Assembly: GCA_002840755.1 (NCBI GenBank)
Contig: PHBZ01000025.1
Location: forward strand, 16,107 to 80,106
Length of the DNA stretch: 64,000 bases
Reading direction: 5' to 3'
From: Chloroflexi bacterium HGW-Chloroflexi-10
GTDB taxonomy: Bacteria > Chloroflexota > Anaerolineae > Anaerolineales > Anaerolineaceae
Shown here: positions 36,923-45,678 of the stretch, in pieces
How the letters are laid out: each line of letters opens with the position of its first letter
How positions within the stretch are numbered: position 1 is the stretch's first letter
Position numbers and translations under genes: made by a program
The notes under the pieces: generated by a model
What the model was told of the DNA's origin: nothing
Databases searched by the model: none
Seen by the model: only the letters and a program-made list of their open reading frames with translations

Positions 36923-38590
36923 TTATACGGGGAATATACAGCCTTTTTCGAGCAGATAATTCAATCCGGATTTCACCTGTTCAACGGTGTTAAACTCCTG
37001 AAACTCACAGGTACGAATTGCATTCAGAGGTAAATATCTGGCCACCATATCAAAATCAACTTCTCCCATCCCTGGAGCCAGGTGGTCGGTTGTCCCTAGT
37101 ACATCGTGCATATGGGTTTCGATTATTCGGGAGGCAAACCGGTCGAGCCATTCCTGATGGGGATAAAAACCAAGCCGGTCCAGTGTTTGGGCATGGCCAA
37201 CATCATAAATAAAGCCAATCTGTTCAGGAGTGGCCATGTTTAATAAGATTTCCAATTCGTCCGGACTGGGGATTTCCATGAAATGGTAACGCACTTCAAT
37301 TCCCAACCGGATGCCAAGCGGAATAGCGTAATCCAGCAACTCACGCACACTTTTTTTGACCGATTCAAAATGAGGAACGGCTAATTCAGAGCGCAATTTG
37401 ATCATGCCGTCTCTTATGGTTTTATATTCAGCGGTACTATCTGTGCCGGCTGCAATCATCGAGCGTAAAAGATTTTCATGGTGTTTCTGTGGTTGAACAT
37501 GGCCGGCGTGAATCACGATTAACGAAGCTCCAAACCGTTTAGCGATATCAATGCTTCGTTTTATCGAATGAACGCCCTTTATACGAAACTCTTCATTAGT
37601 GGATGAAATCAGATAATCTTTTTCTTTTAAAGCCTCTGCAGAAATATCTGCCGGGCATGGCTCATGAATACTGCTGATAGGCATAACGCTCATATCCGCG
37701 TGTTCGAGCATAGCTGAGTTGACCAGATGGTTAAGTTCAACAGCGGCGAAGCCTAAACGGCGGGAAGACTCAAAAAAATCCGCCAGGGCAGGAAAGTTCT
37801 TGATAGCCCACATGGTTGAAAAAGCGGCATTGTATTTTGGTTTTAAATAATTTTTTGATAAAACAGGGAAAATGTTAAGTAAATCGGTCAAATTATTTAC
37901 AAAATAATCCGGAGCAAGTGATGGATCTTTTACCAATTGTCCTTCGGGGTTGGCAGGGTCAGCGATGATAATGGTCATTGCAAAGCCTGCCTTTTTGGCA
38001 GCATATACATCTCTTTCTACACGATCACCAATATAAACGCATTTCTCGGCGCTGACACCCATCCGTTGAATAGCTTCAAGTAATATGGAAGGGTCAGGTT
38101 TCCGTTTTCCTATCACAGCAGACAATATAACTGTTTCAAAACAACCGGAAATATTCAGCTCTTTTAATGCAGCCGGTACTTCAACACTGCTGGTAGTATT
38201 GCTAACCAATCCCAGGCGATAGCCCCGCCGAAAGAGGTTGATGACAACCTCTTTTGTTTCAGGGAAAACCGTTCTGCGATTGATGGAATCTCGATAGAGT
38301 TGATTTAATTCAATAGCATGTTGGTGAACCAGTGGCTCCAAGCAATCAGGCAGCATCCACTTCGTCCACAACTCTTCTTCAGTTAATTCAATGAATGTTT
38401 CCTCGGCCCATTTTTTGTAATTATAGGCTCTCTGATTAAGCAGGCTGGCAAATTCAACAGGAGAAGCTTCCACTCCTGCTATTTTCATTATCCCTACGAT
38501 AGCATTTTGCTTTTCAGATTCGGTACTTTTTCTTGAACCTCGTAAGGTACCGCCCATATCAAATAAAATTGCTTCAATATTATTGATCAT
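36923..38590 (-). CDS. HAD-superfamily protein fused to a TIM-barrel sugar isomerase/epimerase
   Basis: 555 residues in two parts. Residues 1-~235 are a HAD domain: motif I LFDMGGTL (Gly instead of Asp at +2), motif II LVSNTT, motif III KRKPDP and motif IV YIGDRVERD. Residues ~260-555 are an AP-endonuclease-2/xylose-isomerase-like TIM barrel with IHEPCPADI, LIVIHAGHVQP, GIRLGIEVRYH, IYDVGHAQ and METHMHD-like metal ligands (IIETHMHD). Such barrels isomerise or epimerise sugars and polyols. The fusion suggests dephosphorylation (or phosphate sensing) and isomerisation of one metabolite in sequence. Follows the tandem HAD gene in the same direction. Confidence 0.85.
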   Translation of the reverse strand: MINNIEAILFDMGGTLRGSRKSTESEKQNAIVGIMKIAGVEASPVEFASLLNQRAYNYKKWAEETFIELTEEELWTKWMLPDCLEPLVHQHAIELNQLYRDSINRRTVFPETKEVVINLFRRGYRLGLVSNTTSSVEVPAALKELNISGCFETVILSAVIGKRKPDPSILLEAIQRMGVSAEKCVYIGDRVERDVYAAKKAGFAMTIIIADPANPEGQLVKDPSLAPDYFVNNLTDLLNIFPVLSKNYLKPKYNAAFSTMWAIKNFPALADFFESSRRLGFAAVELNHLVNSAMLEHADMSVMPISSIHEPCPADISAEALKEKDYLISSTNEEFRIKGVHSIKRSIDIAKRFGASLIVIHAGHVQPQKHHENLLRSMIAAGTDSTAEYKTIRDGMIKLRSELAVPHFESVKKSVRELLDYAIPLGIRLGIEVRYHFMEIPSPDELEILLNMATPEQIGFIYDVGHAQTLDRLGFYPHQEWLDRFASRIIETHMHDVLGTTDHLAPGMGEVDFDMVARYLPLNAIRTCEFQEFNTVEQVKSGLNYLLEKGCIFPV

Positions 38591-38670
38591 TTTTCATTAT
38601 CCTCAAGCAATAAATTTATAGATAAACCCAGAGTTATATTGCTGTTTCTTCCTTTAATAACAGGTTATTC

Positions 38671-40110
38671 TCAACTACCCTGGATATTGGAAGAAGGGCA
38701 AATGATTGGAACATTCAGGAGGTCTGAGAATTCCTTAATATAGAAATCAGATTCGACGCCATTTTCATAATTAAATGCAATGGTCTGCATGCCTACACTA
38801 TGCGCACCCTCAATTTCTGTTTTTTTATGACCAACAAAGACAGCCTGACCAGACTCAATATTCAATTGGTTGAGGGCAGCTTGATAGATGATCGGGTCGG
38901 GTTTACGGACGCCTATTTCTTTGGATGATATGATGGAATCCCAAATATGGCCAAAACCAGCATCTTCAAACCACGCAAGTTTGGATGATATGGGATTTGC
39001 AGTATCGGTAATAATTCCCAAATAGAATTCTCTCCGTTTTAACTCCAGCAATGTATCTTTAACACCATCAAAAAAATGAACACTATTATCCTCATCTTCG
39101 AGAATTTGTTTGCCACGTTCTATCAAGGTAGGGTCAGAAATTCCAAATAAATGTAAATACGCTTCGCGATATTCATCCTGTTTTATTTGACCACGATAGG
39201 CTTTTTGAGTTAACACATTTTTTTCCTGTGCATGATTGTTTAGAAAATCAATATTTAATTCCTTTAAAAATTTCACAAATTCATTACCGCGATCTTCCCG
39301 ATAATAGAGAATATCACCCGCATCAAAAAGTATTGCCTGGATGGGTAATGAAGATTTTTTATCGGTTTGTGTATTTACGTTTTTAACCAGGGCAATTAAT
39401 TCACTCATATTTGTAATAATTGCATCCGGAACCGGACCAGAATCGTCTTCACCATGTTTAAAATCATGTTCAATCTGAACAGCCATTCCATATCCTGCTT
39501 TACGCGCCCCCTTAATATCTCGTTCAACCCGATCACCCACATATAGGCATTCACTGGTAGCAACATTTGCCATTCTGGCAGCGTAGTGAAAAATGGAAGG
39601 ATCAGGTTTACGCCGGTGATACTCACTGGAAAGGATAATTGGGTTAAAAAAATGACTGATATTGTATTTTTTCAAATTCAATGGAACCAAACCAACACTA
39701 TTGATATTACTGATTAAACCTATTTTTAAATTCATGCGTTGTAATTCTTCTAAAACCTGAGGTATTTCCGGACGCATCTCGCGATAGTAAAAATTCGTTT
39801 CTACATAAACCATTAATTCTTCTGAGATAGAAGAAAGTTTTTCCGGATCAATTGAAAAACCTTTAAAAACAAATTCAGACCAGACTCGGAATGGAGAATA
39901 TTCCTCATGCGTTTTCAAACTTGTCTCGTGATATTCTTTGATTCCGTTCGTTACAATCTCATATAGGGAAAGGGTCGATTGATTCAGATCGATTCCGACC
40001 TTGGAAAGGGTTGCTTGTATTCCGGGAGTTGCTGCCAATCGTAATTCACGGGTATACCCATATGTTTCAATAGTTCCACCCATATCAAAGAAAACTGCTT
40101 TAATTGTCAC
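38671..40110 (-). CDS. Tandem HAD-superfamily protein (two HAD domains)
   Basis: 479 residues with two complete HAD domains. The first (residues 1-~240) has FFDMGGTIE, ISNINS, RRKPDP and YVGDRVERD. The second (~252-479) has LFDAGDILYY, IITDTA, VRKPDP and FVGHKKTEIEGA, lacking the metal-binding Asp in motif IV. The first half resembles the HADs at 36923, 50927 and 51747; the second half resembles the separate gene at 28042. GTG start with AGGAGA ahead. Function unknown; one active and one variant domain may work together or one may be regulatory. Confidence 0.82.
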   Translation of the reverse strand: MTIKAVFFDMGGTIETYGYTRELRLAATPGIQATLSKVGIDLNQSTLSLYEIVTNGIKEYHETSLKTHEEYSPFRVWSEFVFKGFSIDPEKLSSISEELMVYVETNFYYREMRPEIPQVLEELQRMNLKIGLISNINSVGLVPLNLKKYNISHFFNPIILSSEYHRRKPDPSIFHYAARMANVATSECLYVGDRVERDIKGARKAGYGMAVQIEHDFKHGEDDSGPVPDAIITNMSELIALVKNVNTQTDKKSSLPIQAILFDAGDILYYREDRGNEFVKFLKELNIDFLNNHAQEKNVLTQKAYRGQIKQDEYREAYLHLFGISDPTLIERGKQILEDEDNSVHFFDGVKDTLLELKRREFYLGIITDTANPISSKLAWFEDAGFGHIWDSIISSKEIGVRKPDPIIYQAALNQLNIESGQAVFVGHKKTEIEGAHSVGMQTIAFNYENGVESDFYIKEFSDLLNVPIICPSSNIQGS

Positions 40111-40220
40111 ACCATTTCTCCTAAAAATAATAAGGATTTACCCAAGGCAAACAAATTTGCACCAGATACACAATTGTTATTTCATAAATAAACTGCCAGG
40201 TATTAGAACTCTTCAGATTG

Positions 40221-40250
40221 CAGGGCACGGGTTTATTAATCCGTGCCCTG
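40221..40250 (-). terminator. Perfect 10-bp hairpin after the second binding-protein gene
   Basis: CAGGGCACGG and CCGTGCCCTG form a perfect inverted repeat with a 10-base loop, 30 bases beyond the stop of the binding-protein gene on the minus strand. No T-run follows, so it may be a partial terminator or an mRNA-stabilising hairpin that raises binding-protein output relative to the HAD genes downstream. Confidence 0.55.
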
Positions 40251-40280
40251 CATAATTAACTTTTATCAGTCCAATAGCTG

Positions 40281-41537
40281 CTATCTGCCGAGATTAATCA
40301 GATAGAAGTCACGTGCTTCGATCATATGATCATAAGCATACTGTTCAGCGATGAACCAGGTCATAGAAAAGATTTCGTCTAATGTTTTCTGGCCTTCGGG
40401 AACTTCATAGGTAGAATCCGGGAAATAGGTACCAAATTTTGCCCAGGGGTCCCTACCTTCTGCACTCGTAATGAACTGTATCCACAACTTGGCTGCGTTG
40501 GGGTGCGGAGCCTGGTTGATGATACCGACATAACTCTGGCTCTGAATACCTACAGTGGGAGAAAGCCCCCAACAGGGTTCGAAAGCTAAGTTGCCTTCCA
40601 ACACATCCGTCATGTTGGAATAAGAGGTCAGTGCCATATAGCTATCAGTCATTCCTGGTGTAGCAAATGCGGAATCGACTTCATCTCCACCCGGTTCAGG
40701 TGTAGGACCATTCTGAGCAAAACGCTTCAACCACAACCAACCAGCATCCGGGGTGTCATCATCCAGAACAGGTTCTGAACCGTATAGTTCAACATAGGCT
40801 GCTTTCATCTCATCAGGATGAGCAGCGATGGTGATCAGTTTGCTGAGGGTAGAAGAATCATTCATGGGATCTTCAATGAAAAATTTTCCTTTCCATTCCG
40901 GGTTAGTAAGTTCCCAAATGTTGGAAATCGGGCAGGTTTCATTTAATTCCGAATTGTATGCAAACACACCGGTACCAAAACGGCTCATCAATAATGGTTG
41001 TGTATATTTCTCATCAGTCACTGCAGCAGCACTCTCTGGTACAAACCGCCAGACATAGTTCTTCGGCATAACGCTGCCAATCAGTTCAGCACCACCGCTG
41101 CTAAACCAGACATCACCTGTAAATGCGCCGGCTTTTTGTTCTTCAACAGTCTTGAGAAGAACATCATCACCGCCAAGGTCAAATGCTTCAACCTTAATTC
41201 CGGGGTATTTTTCCATGAATGCTTCGGCGGCTTTTTCAACCTTTGAAGAGTTCGCATAAACAAGTAATTTTCCTTCGGCAACGGCGGCGGCTTCAATCGC
41301 TGCCCAATCGTGCGTATCCGTATAATACTGACCGAGCTGGTTGGTTTTCAACCACTCTTCTTGTGCAGATAAGGGAGCGACTGTTGCAGGTGCTGATGTA
41401 GCTGGTACTTCAGTTGCTGCCGGCACATTATTTTCTACGGGTGCATTGGTATTGTTGGGCACATTTGTGGGTTGGGCACAAGCCGCCAACATACTGATCG
41501 CTACAATCAATATAACCATTCTTAAAAGACTTTTCAT
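40281..41537 (-). CDS. Lipoprotein ABC substrate-binding protein (paralogue)
   Basis: 418 residues. Signal sequence with lipobox MLAAC (Cys20), a Thr/Ala/Pro-rich linker, then the same fold and motifs as the protein at 32062-33333: LLVYANSSKVEKAA, QKAGAFTGDVWFSSGG, FAYNSELNETCPISNIWEL and INQAPHPNAAKLW. It lies after the permease and ATPase genes of its own complete cassette. GAGGAAG precedes the ATG. The two binding proteins probably have related ligands. Confidence 0.9.
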   Translation of the reverse strand: MKSLLRMVILIVAISMLAACAQPTNVPNNTNAPVENNVPAATEVPATSAPATVAPLSAQEEWLKTNQLGQYYTDTHDWAAIEAAAVAEGKLLVYANSSKVEKAAEAFMEKYPGIKVEAFDLGGDDVLLKTVEEQKAGAFTGDVWFSSGGAELIGSVMPKNYVWRFVPESAAAVTDEKYTQPLLMSRFGTGVFAYNSELNETCPISNIWELTNPEWKGKFFIEDPMNDSSTLSKLITIAAHPDEMKAAYVELYGSEPVLDDDTPDAGWLWLKRFAQNGPTPEPGGDEVDSAFATPGMTDSYMALTSYSNMTDVLEGNLAFEPCWGLSPTVGIQSQSYVGIINQAPHPNAAKLWIQFITSAEGRDPWAKFGTYFPDSTYEVPEGQKTLDEIFSMTWFIAEQYAYDHMIEARDFYLINLGR

Positions 41538-41667
41538 TTGACTTCCTCCATAACTAGTTAGGAAACAGTATCACTTTTTGTGAATCCAGTGGGGCCTAAT
41601 TATTTTCCTTTTGCCTCCTTTATGTTGATGGTGTCTATGTCTGAAGAGAAAAAATCAATCCTTGCAA

Positions 41668-42750
41668 CTATTTAGTAATCAAATTGCCGGTTGCTTTATC
41701 GTAAAGGTTGATGGCATCTTCATTGAAGTTCAACCAGATTTTTTGATCCATTTGGATTTTGCTTACACCCATTTCCTTTACTGTCAGTTCAGTGTCACCA
41801 TTGCGCGCAATGATTGTTGTTTCGGCGCCTGACGGCAGCACGGAATACGCCATGAATTCCACTCCACCGTTATCCGAATTCGTGGTCAAGGTAATATCTT
41901 CAGGTCGAATACCAATGACGACTTCTCCTTTTTGATTATAGGTTTTCACCGGAACATCAAACCTTCCGAGATCCACCATATTCTTACCCGAGACCTGGCC
42001 CGGCATCAGATTTACTTTGGGATTACCAATAAAATCTGCCACAAACAGGTTGGAAGGGAAGTGATATACCTTATCAGGAGTATCCATCTGCTGAATGACA
42101 CCTTCTTTCATGACGGCGATGTTCGTAGACATGGTCATAGCTTCTATTTGATCATGAGTAACATATACTGTTGTAGCACCAGAAACATGATGTAAACGTT
42201 TGAGTTCTGTGCGCATGTCCATTCTCAAACGGGCATCCAGGTTGGAAAGCGGCTCATCCATAAGGAACACAGTTGGGCGATAAGCAAGCATACGCGCCAG
42301 AGCAATACGCTGCTGCTGTCCGCCACTCATTTCGCGTGGGTAACGGTCTTCGTATCCTGACATTTGAACCTCAGCCAGAGAATCCTTTACCCGTTTATCC
42401 ATATCCTCCTTGGAAAGTTTCTGAATTTCAAGAGCGAAGGTAATATTTTTATAAACATTCATGTGCGGCCATAACGCGTAATTCTGGAAAACCAATCCAA
42501 GTTCACGCTGACCGGGGGGTAAAGAAATCCCCTTCACGTGAGAATAGATCAGTTTGTCACCAATATAGATTTCACCTTCATTGGGATCTTCCAATCCGGA
42601 AATACAGCGTAACAATGTGGTTTTTCCGCAGCCTGAAGGCCCTAATAGAGTCAGAAATGTTCCTGGTTCAATCGTTAGGCTGACGTTATTTACAGCGACT
42701 ACATTACCAAATTTTTTTGTGAGATTTTTTATAATAATAGGGTTTTCCAT
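41668..42750 (-). CDS. ABC transporter ATP-binding protein (FbpC/PotA type)
   Basis: 360 residues. Walker A is GPSGCGKTT, the signature is MSGGQQQRIALARML, Walker B is VFLMDEPLSNLDARL, and the H-loop lies in VYVTHDQIEAM. A C-terminal TOBE-type domain (VVIGIRPEDITL) follows. It energises the adjacent permease at 42763 and, since the first cassette has no ATPase gene of its own, possibly the permease at 29828 too. GAGGAAA precedes the ATG. Confidence 0.93.
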   Translation of the reverse strand: MENPIIIKNLTKKFGNVVAVNNVSLTIEPGTFLTLLGPSGCGKTTLLRCISGLEDPNEGEIYIGDKLIYSHVKGISLPPGQRELGLVFQNYALWPHMNVYKNITFALEIQKLSKEDMDKRVKDSLAEVQMSGYEDRYPREMSGGQQQRIALARMLAYRPTVFLMDEPLSNLDARLRMDMRTELKRLHHVSGATTVYVTHDQIEAMTMSTNIAVMKEGVIQQMDTPDKVYHFPSNLFVADFIGNPKVNLMPGQVSGKNMVDLGRFDVPVKTYNQKGEVVIGIRPEDITLTTNSDNGGVEFMAYSVLPSGAETTIIARNGDTELTVKEMGVSKIQMDQKIWLNFNEDAINLYDKATGNLITK

Positions 42751-42762
42751 GTTTTCCTCGCT

Positions 42763-44598
42763 CTACATTCCCAGCCCTTTTTTCAGGCTGCCACCGCGGA
42801 AGCGGCTGATGATGAAATTACCAATCAAGACTAAGGTGATCAGAATGATGATGACAGCGTTTGCCTGCTGTTCATTTCCGTTTTCAATATATCGCATGGT
42901 CATACTTGCCAACACCGCAGTGGATGGGGTTACCAGTAAAATAATCAGCGATAGTTCGCGCATCGTAGTAATAAACGTAAGCAGAAATCCCGAAACAAAC
43001 CCCGTACTGGTAAGTGGAAAAATGATCCGTTTAAACCGGTGCCATGGGCCAGCTCCAGCAATAGCAGCTGCCTCTTCTAATTCTTTGCTCACTTGCAACA
43101 TAGCAGAAACACCGCTTCGTGAGGAGTAGGGAATGTGTTTGGCAACAGATACGACAACCAACAACGCGAAGGTTCCATACAAAGCCGGGATTGGCCCAAA
43201 AGGTTTGGTAAACATGGAGATATAAACCGCACCAAATGCTATTCCGGGGATGACATATGGGATAAAAGATAGTTGCTCAACCAGTTTGGAAAGCCTTGTT
43301 CCGCGCCCTTTGACAATTGCATACCCAAGGATCACTCCGAATAAGGCTGTGAAAAAAGCGGTAAATAATGAAAGTCGGATAGAGTTCCAGGCACCTTTCC
43401 AAATTTTTGGATTAAGTAAAACGCCTGGCTCTCCATTGTTTACTGTTAAATCTCCCTGGCCAATCCAATGCGCCAATGTGAAATTGCTAAGACTATAGTC
43501 TCCGGTTCGCAGCATCAGCGTGCTATAGATCAACAGGGACAAAGGTAGAACCGCTATGATAAATTCGAAAATGAGCATGAAAAAGGTAAGAATACCTTTC
43601 CAGTTGCGAAGTTTCATCTTTTTCGACATAAAACCGCGCCCACCGATGGTCTCATAACTCTTACGGGTACCTACCAATTTTTGATTAAGCATCACCGTTG
43701 TCATGGCGAACATGATCAGTACTACTGCAAGGACAAATGCATCACCATAATTCCCGATCCCAGTATTTGAGCGCAGCATGGTTGAGAGTGTGTAATATCG
43801 TACCGGCACACCCAAAACATTAGGACCACCAAACGTACCCATGGTTTTAGAAAAGGTCATAATAAAACCGGAAGCAATGGCGGGAATCACCAACGGAAAG
43901 GTGATCTTGCGCATGATGCGGGAACGGCTGGCGCCTGCCAATTCTCCAGCTTCTTCAAGCGATGAATCAATCGAGAGTAGGGCAGCAGATACAAAAAGGA
44001 AAAAGAAGGTATAGTAATGCAGCCCGCTGCTGATAATAATCGGAATTGGACCATATGCCAGCCAATCTGGTGGTGCTGAACCGGTTAAGAATTCGAGTAA
44101 ACCCGGAGTACCTCCGGACGTCCGGTTCTTAAAGAGCACAGTCCACGCCATTGCAATTGTCCAGGAAGGCATAATATAAGGTATTGTTGCTAATAAATGG
44201 ACTATTTCACGCCCTGGCATATCTGTGCGAACAACCATCCAGGCCATCAAACCACCAATGGTTAAAGCCAGAACAGTTGCGCCAAGCGATATCGTTAACG
44301 AATGCACCAATGGTTCAAACGTCATAATCACGGCGATCTTACTGGATAACATTCTAACCCAGTGATACAGTGTAAAATCGCCAATCTCTGCTCCATCAAT
44401 GGCTCGGAGGTCAATTTCCGCAACCGTAATGGTGGTCATAACCATGCGGTATAGCGGGATAATGACCATATAGAATATGATTACCAGCATGATCAAGGAC
44501 AGGAAGACATGCGGTTTTGTCAACCAGTGGAAAACTCTGCGAACAATTGCAGTCAACCGCTGGGACCAAGGGAGAGAAGTATCTGAAAAACCAGCCAT
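42763..44598 (-). CDS. ABC transporter permease, two fused membrane domains (paralogue)
   Basis: 611 residues, 12 predicted membrane segments, EAA loops EEAGELAGASRSRIMRKITF and EEAAAIAGAGPWHRFKRIIF. Sequence and length are close to the permease at 29828-31666, so one arose by duplication. It is placed between its regulator and its ATPase gene. Family members import ferric ion, phosphonates or sugar phosphates. AGGAG precedes the ATG. Confidence 0.92.
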   Translation of the reverse strand: MAGFSDTSLPWSQRLTAIVRRVFHWLTKPHVFLSLIMLVIIFYMVIIPLYRMVMTTITVAEIDLRAIDGAEIGDFTLYHWVRMLSSKIAVIMTFEPLVHSLTISLGATVLALTIGGLMAWMVVRTDMPGREIVHLLATIPYIMPSWTIAMAWTVLFKNRTSGGTPGLLEFLTGSAPPDWLAYGPIPIIISSGLHYYTFFFLFVSAALLSIDSSLEEAGELAGASRSRIMRKITFPLVIPAIASGFIMTFSKTMGTFGGPNVLGVPVRYYTLSTMLRSNTGIGNYGDAFVLAVVLIMFAMTTVMLNQKLVGTRKSYETIGGRGFMSKKMKLRNWKGILTFFMLIFEFIIAVLPLSLLIYSTLMLRTGDYSLSNFTLAHWIGQGDLTVNNGEPGVLLNPKIWKGAWNSIRLSLFTAFFTALFGVILGYAIVKGRGTRLSKLVEQLSFIPYVIPGIAFGAVYISMFTKPFGPIPALYGTFALLVVVSVAKHIPYSSRSGVSAMLQVSKELEEAAAIAGAGPWHRFKRIIFPLTSTGFVSGFLLTFITTMRELSLIILLVTPSTAVLASMTMRYIENGNEQQANAVIIILITLVLIGNFIISRFRGGSLKKGLGM

Positions 44599-44638
44599 TA
44601 AACAAACTCCTTAATGAATTTATTACGCTTTAGAGCTA

Positions 44639-45511
44639 TTAACTTATTTTTTTCAGGTGTTGTCGGAAGTGATCCAGCTTATCCAAGTGAGCAATAACCT
44701 CTTCTTGGTTCTGGCTGGCAAGTGCTAAAAGCAGTGCATTGATAATGGTCATTGGTACAACCAGGGAATGGAACTCAGATACCGGTCCACGTTTGGCGCT
44801 TAATACAACATTCGCTTTTTCCCCAATGATGGATCCCAATGTATCAGTGAGCATGATTACTGGGCAATGAACTTCATTTGCATAATCTAAAAGCAGCTGT
44901 AGAGCCGGAGAAACATCAAAAAAGCAGATAACAAACAAAAGATCCTGCTCCGTCATCAAAAGTAAAGGTTCTAGAAATTCCCTGCCTGCGGTTGTTAGTG
45001 GAATTACCTGACGACCAAATCTGTTTAATCGGATTTCTAACAAATCTACCAACGTTATGGACGGACCTAGTCCAAATACAAATACACGCTTAGACGCAAC
45101 CAGCAAATCTACTGCCTGATCCAGAGAATCACGGGATACTGTTTCCAAAGCCTGGGTCATATAATCCATTTCAGATACAACCAGGCGTTCAAAAATATCT
45201 CCTGAATCCCGTAAATCATCTAATTTGCCACGCAATCGGGCTGAATGAGTTACCCTTCGTCGAAATGATTCTTGTAAAACCGTTCGCATTGCCGGATAAC
45301 TGTTATAACCCAGCGTACGGGCAAATCGAACCAGGGTCGCCTCACTTAAATACAAACGTTCTGCTAATTCACTTGCGGAAAGAAAAGCAGATTCCTCTTG
45401 ATTTTTTCTGAGGTAATTGGCTATTCTTTTCTCACTTTTTGTGAGTTTGCTGTAACAGGCACTTATAACCTGGCTGAAATCATCAGCATTGGGGTCAAAA
45501 GCCTCTACCAT
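44639..45511 (-). CDS. RpiR/MurR family transcriptional regulator (paralogue)
   Basis: 290 residues. HTH_6 domain with LTKSEKRIANYL and ASELAERLYLSEATLVRFAR, then a SIS domain with VFVFGLGPSITLVDLLEIRL and VIMLTDTLGSIIGEKA. It is the first gene of a set running regulator, permease, ATPase, binding protein. The family senses sugar phosphates. Close to the paralogue at 28925, so both may bind the same operators. GAGG precedes the ATG. Confidence 0.9.
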   Translation of the reverse strand: MVEAFDPNADDFSQVISACYSKLTKSEKRIANYLRKNQEESAFLSASELAERLYLSEATLVRFARTLGYNSYPAMRTVLQESFRRRVTHSARLRGKLDDLRDSGDIFERLVVSEMDYMTQALETVSRDSLDQAVDLLVASKRVFVFGLGPSITLVDLLEIRLNRFGRQVIPLTTAGREFLEPLLLMTEQDLLFVICFFDVSPALQLLLDYANEVHCPVIMLTDTLGSIIGEKANVVLSAKRGPVSEFHSLVVPMTIINALLLALASQNQEEVIAHLDKLDHFRQHLKKIS

Positions 45512-45578
45512 AATCGGACCTCATTTATTAAGTTATTGTTTTTTGGGGTGGCGGGATATATTACAAAATTATATTTTT

Positions 45579-45631
45579 TGCAATATTTCTTACATTTGCT
45601 AAATAATACAACAATTCTTATTGATATGCAA
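45579..45631 (-). promoter_or_regulatory. Promoter and candidate operator before the second RpiR gene
   Basis: On the minus strand, TTGCAT (45626-45631) and TATTAT (45603-45608) are 17 bases apart, followed by ATGTAAGAAATATTGCA (45579-45595), an imperfect palindrome of the TGTAAG type. The layout copies that before the first RpiR gene. Confidence 0.55.
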
Positions 45632-45678
45632 GTAATATTTCATAAAATTTTTGAACATATGTCACTTTCTCGTTAGGT

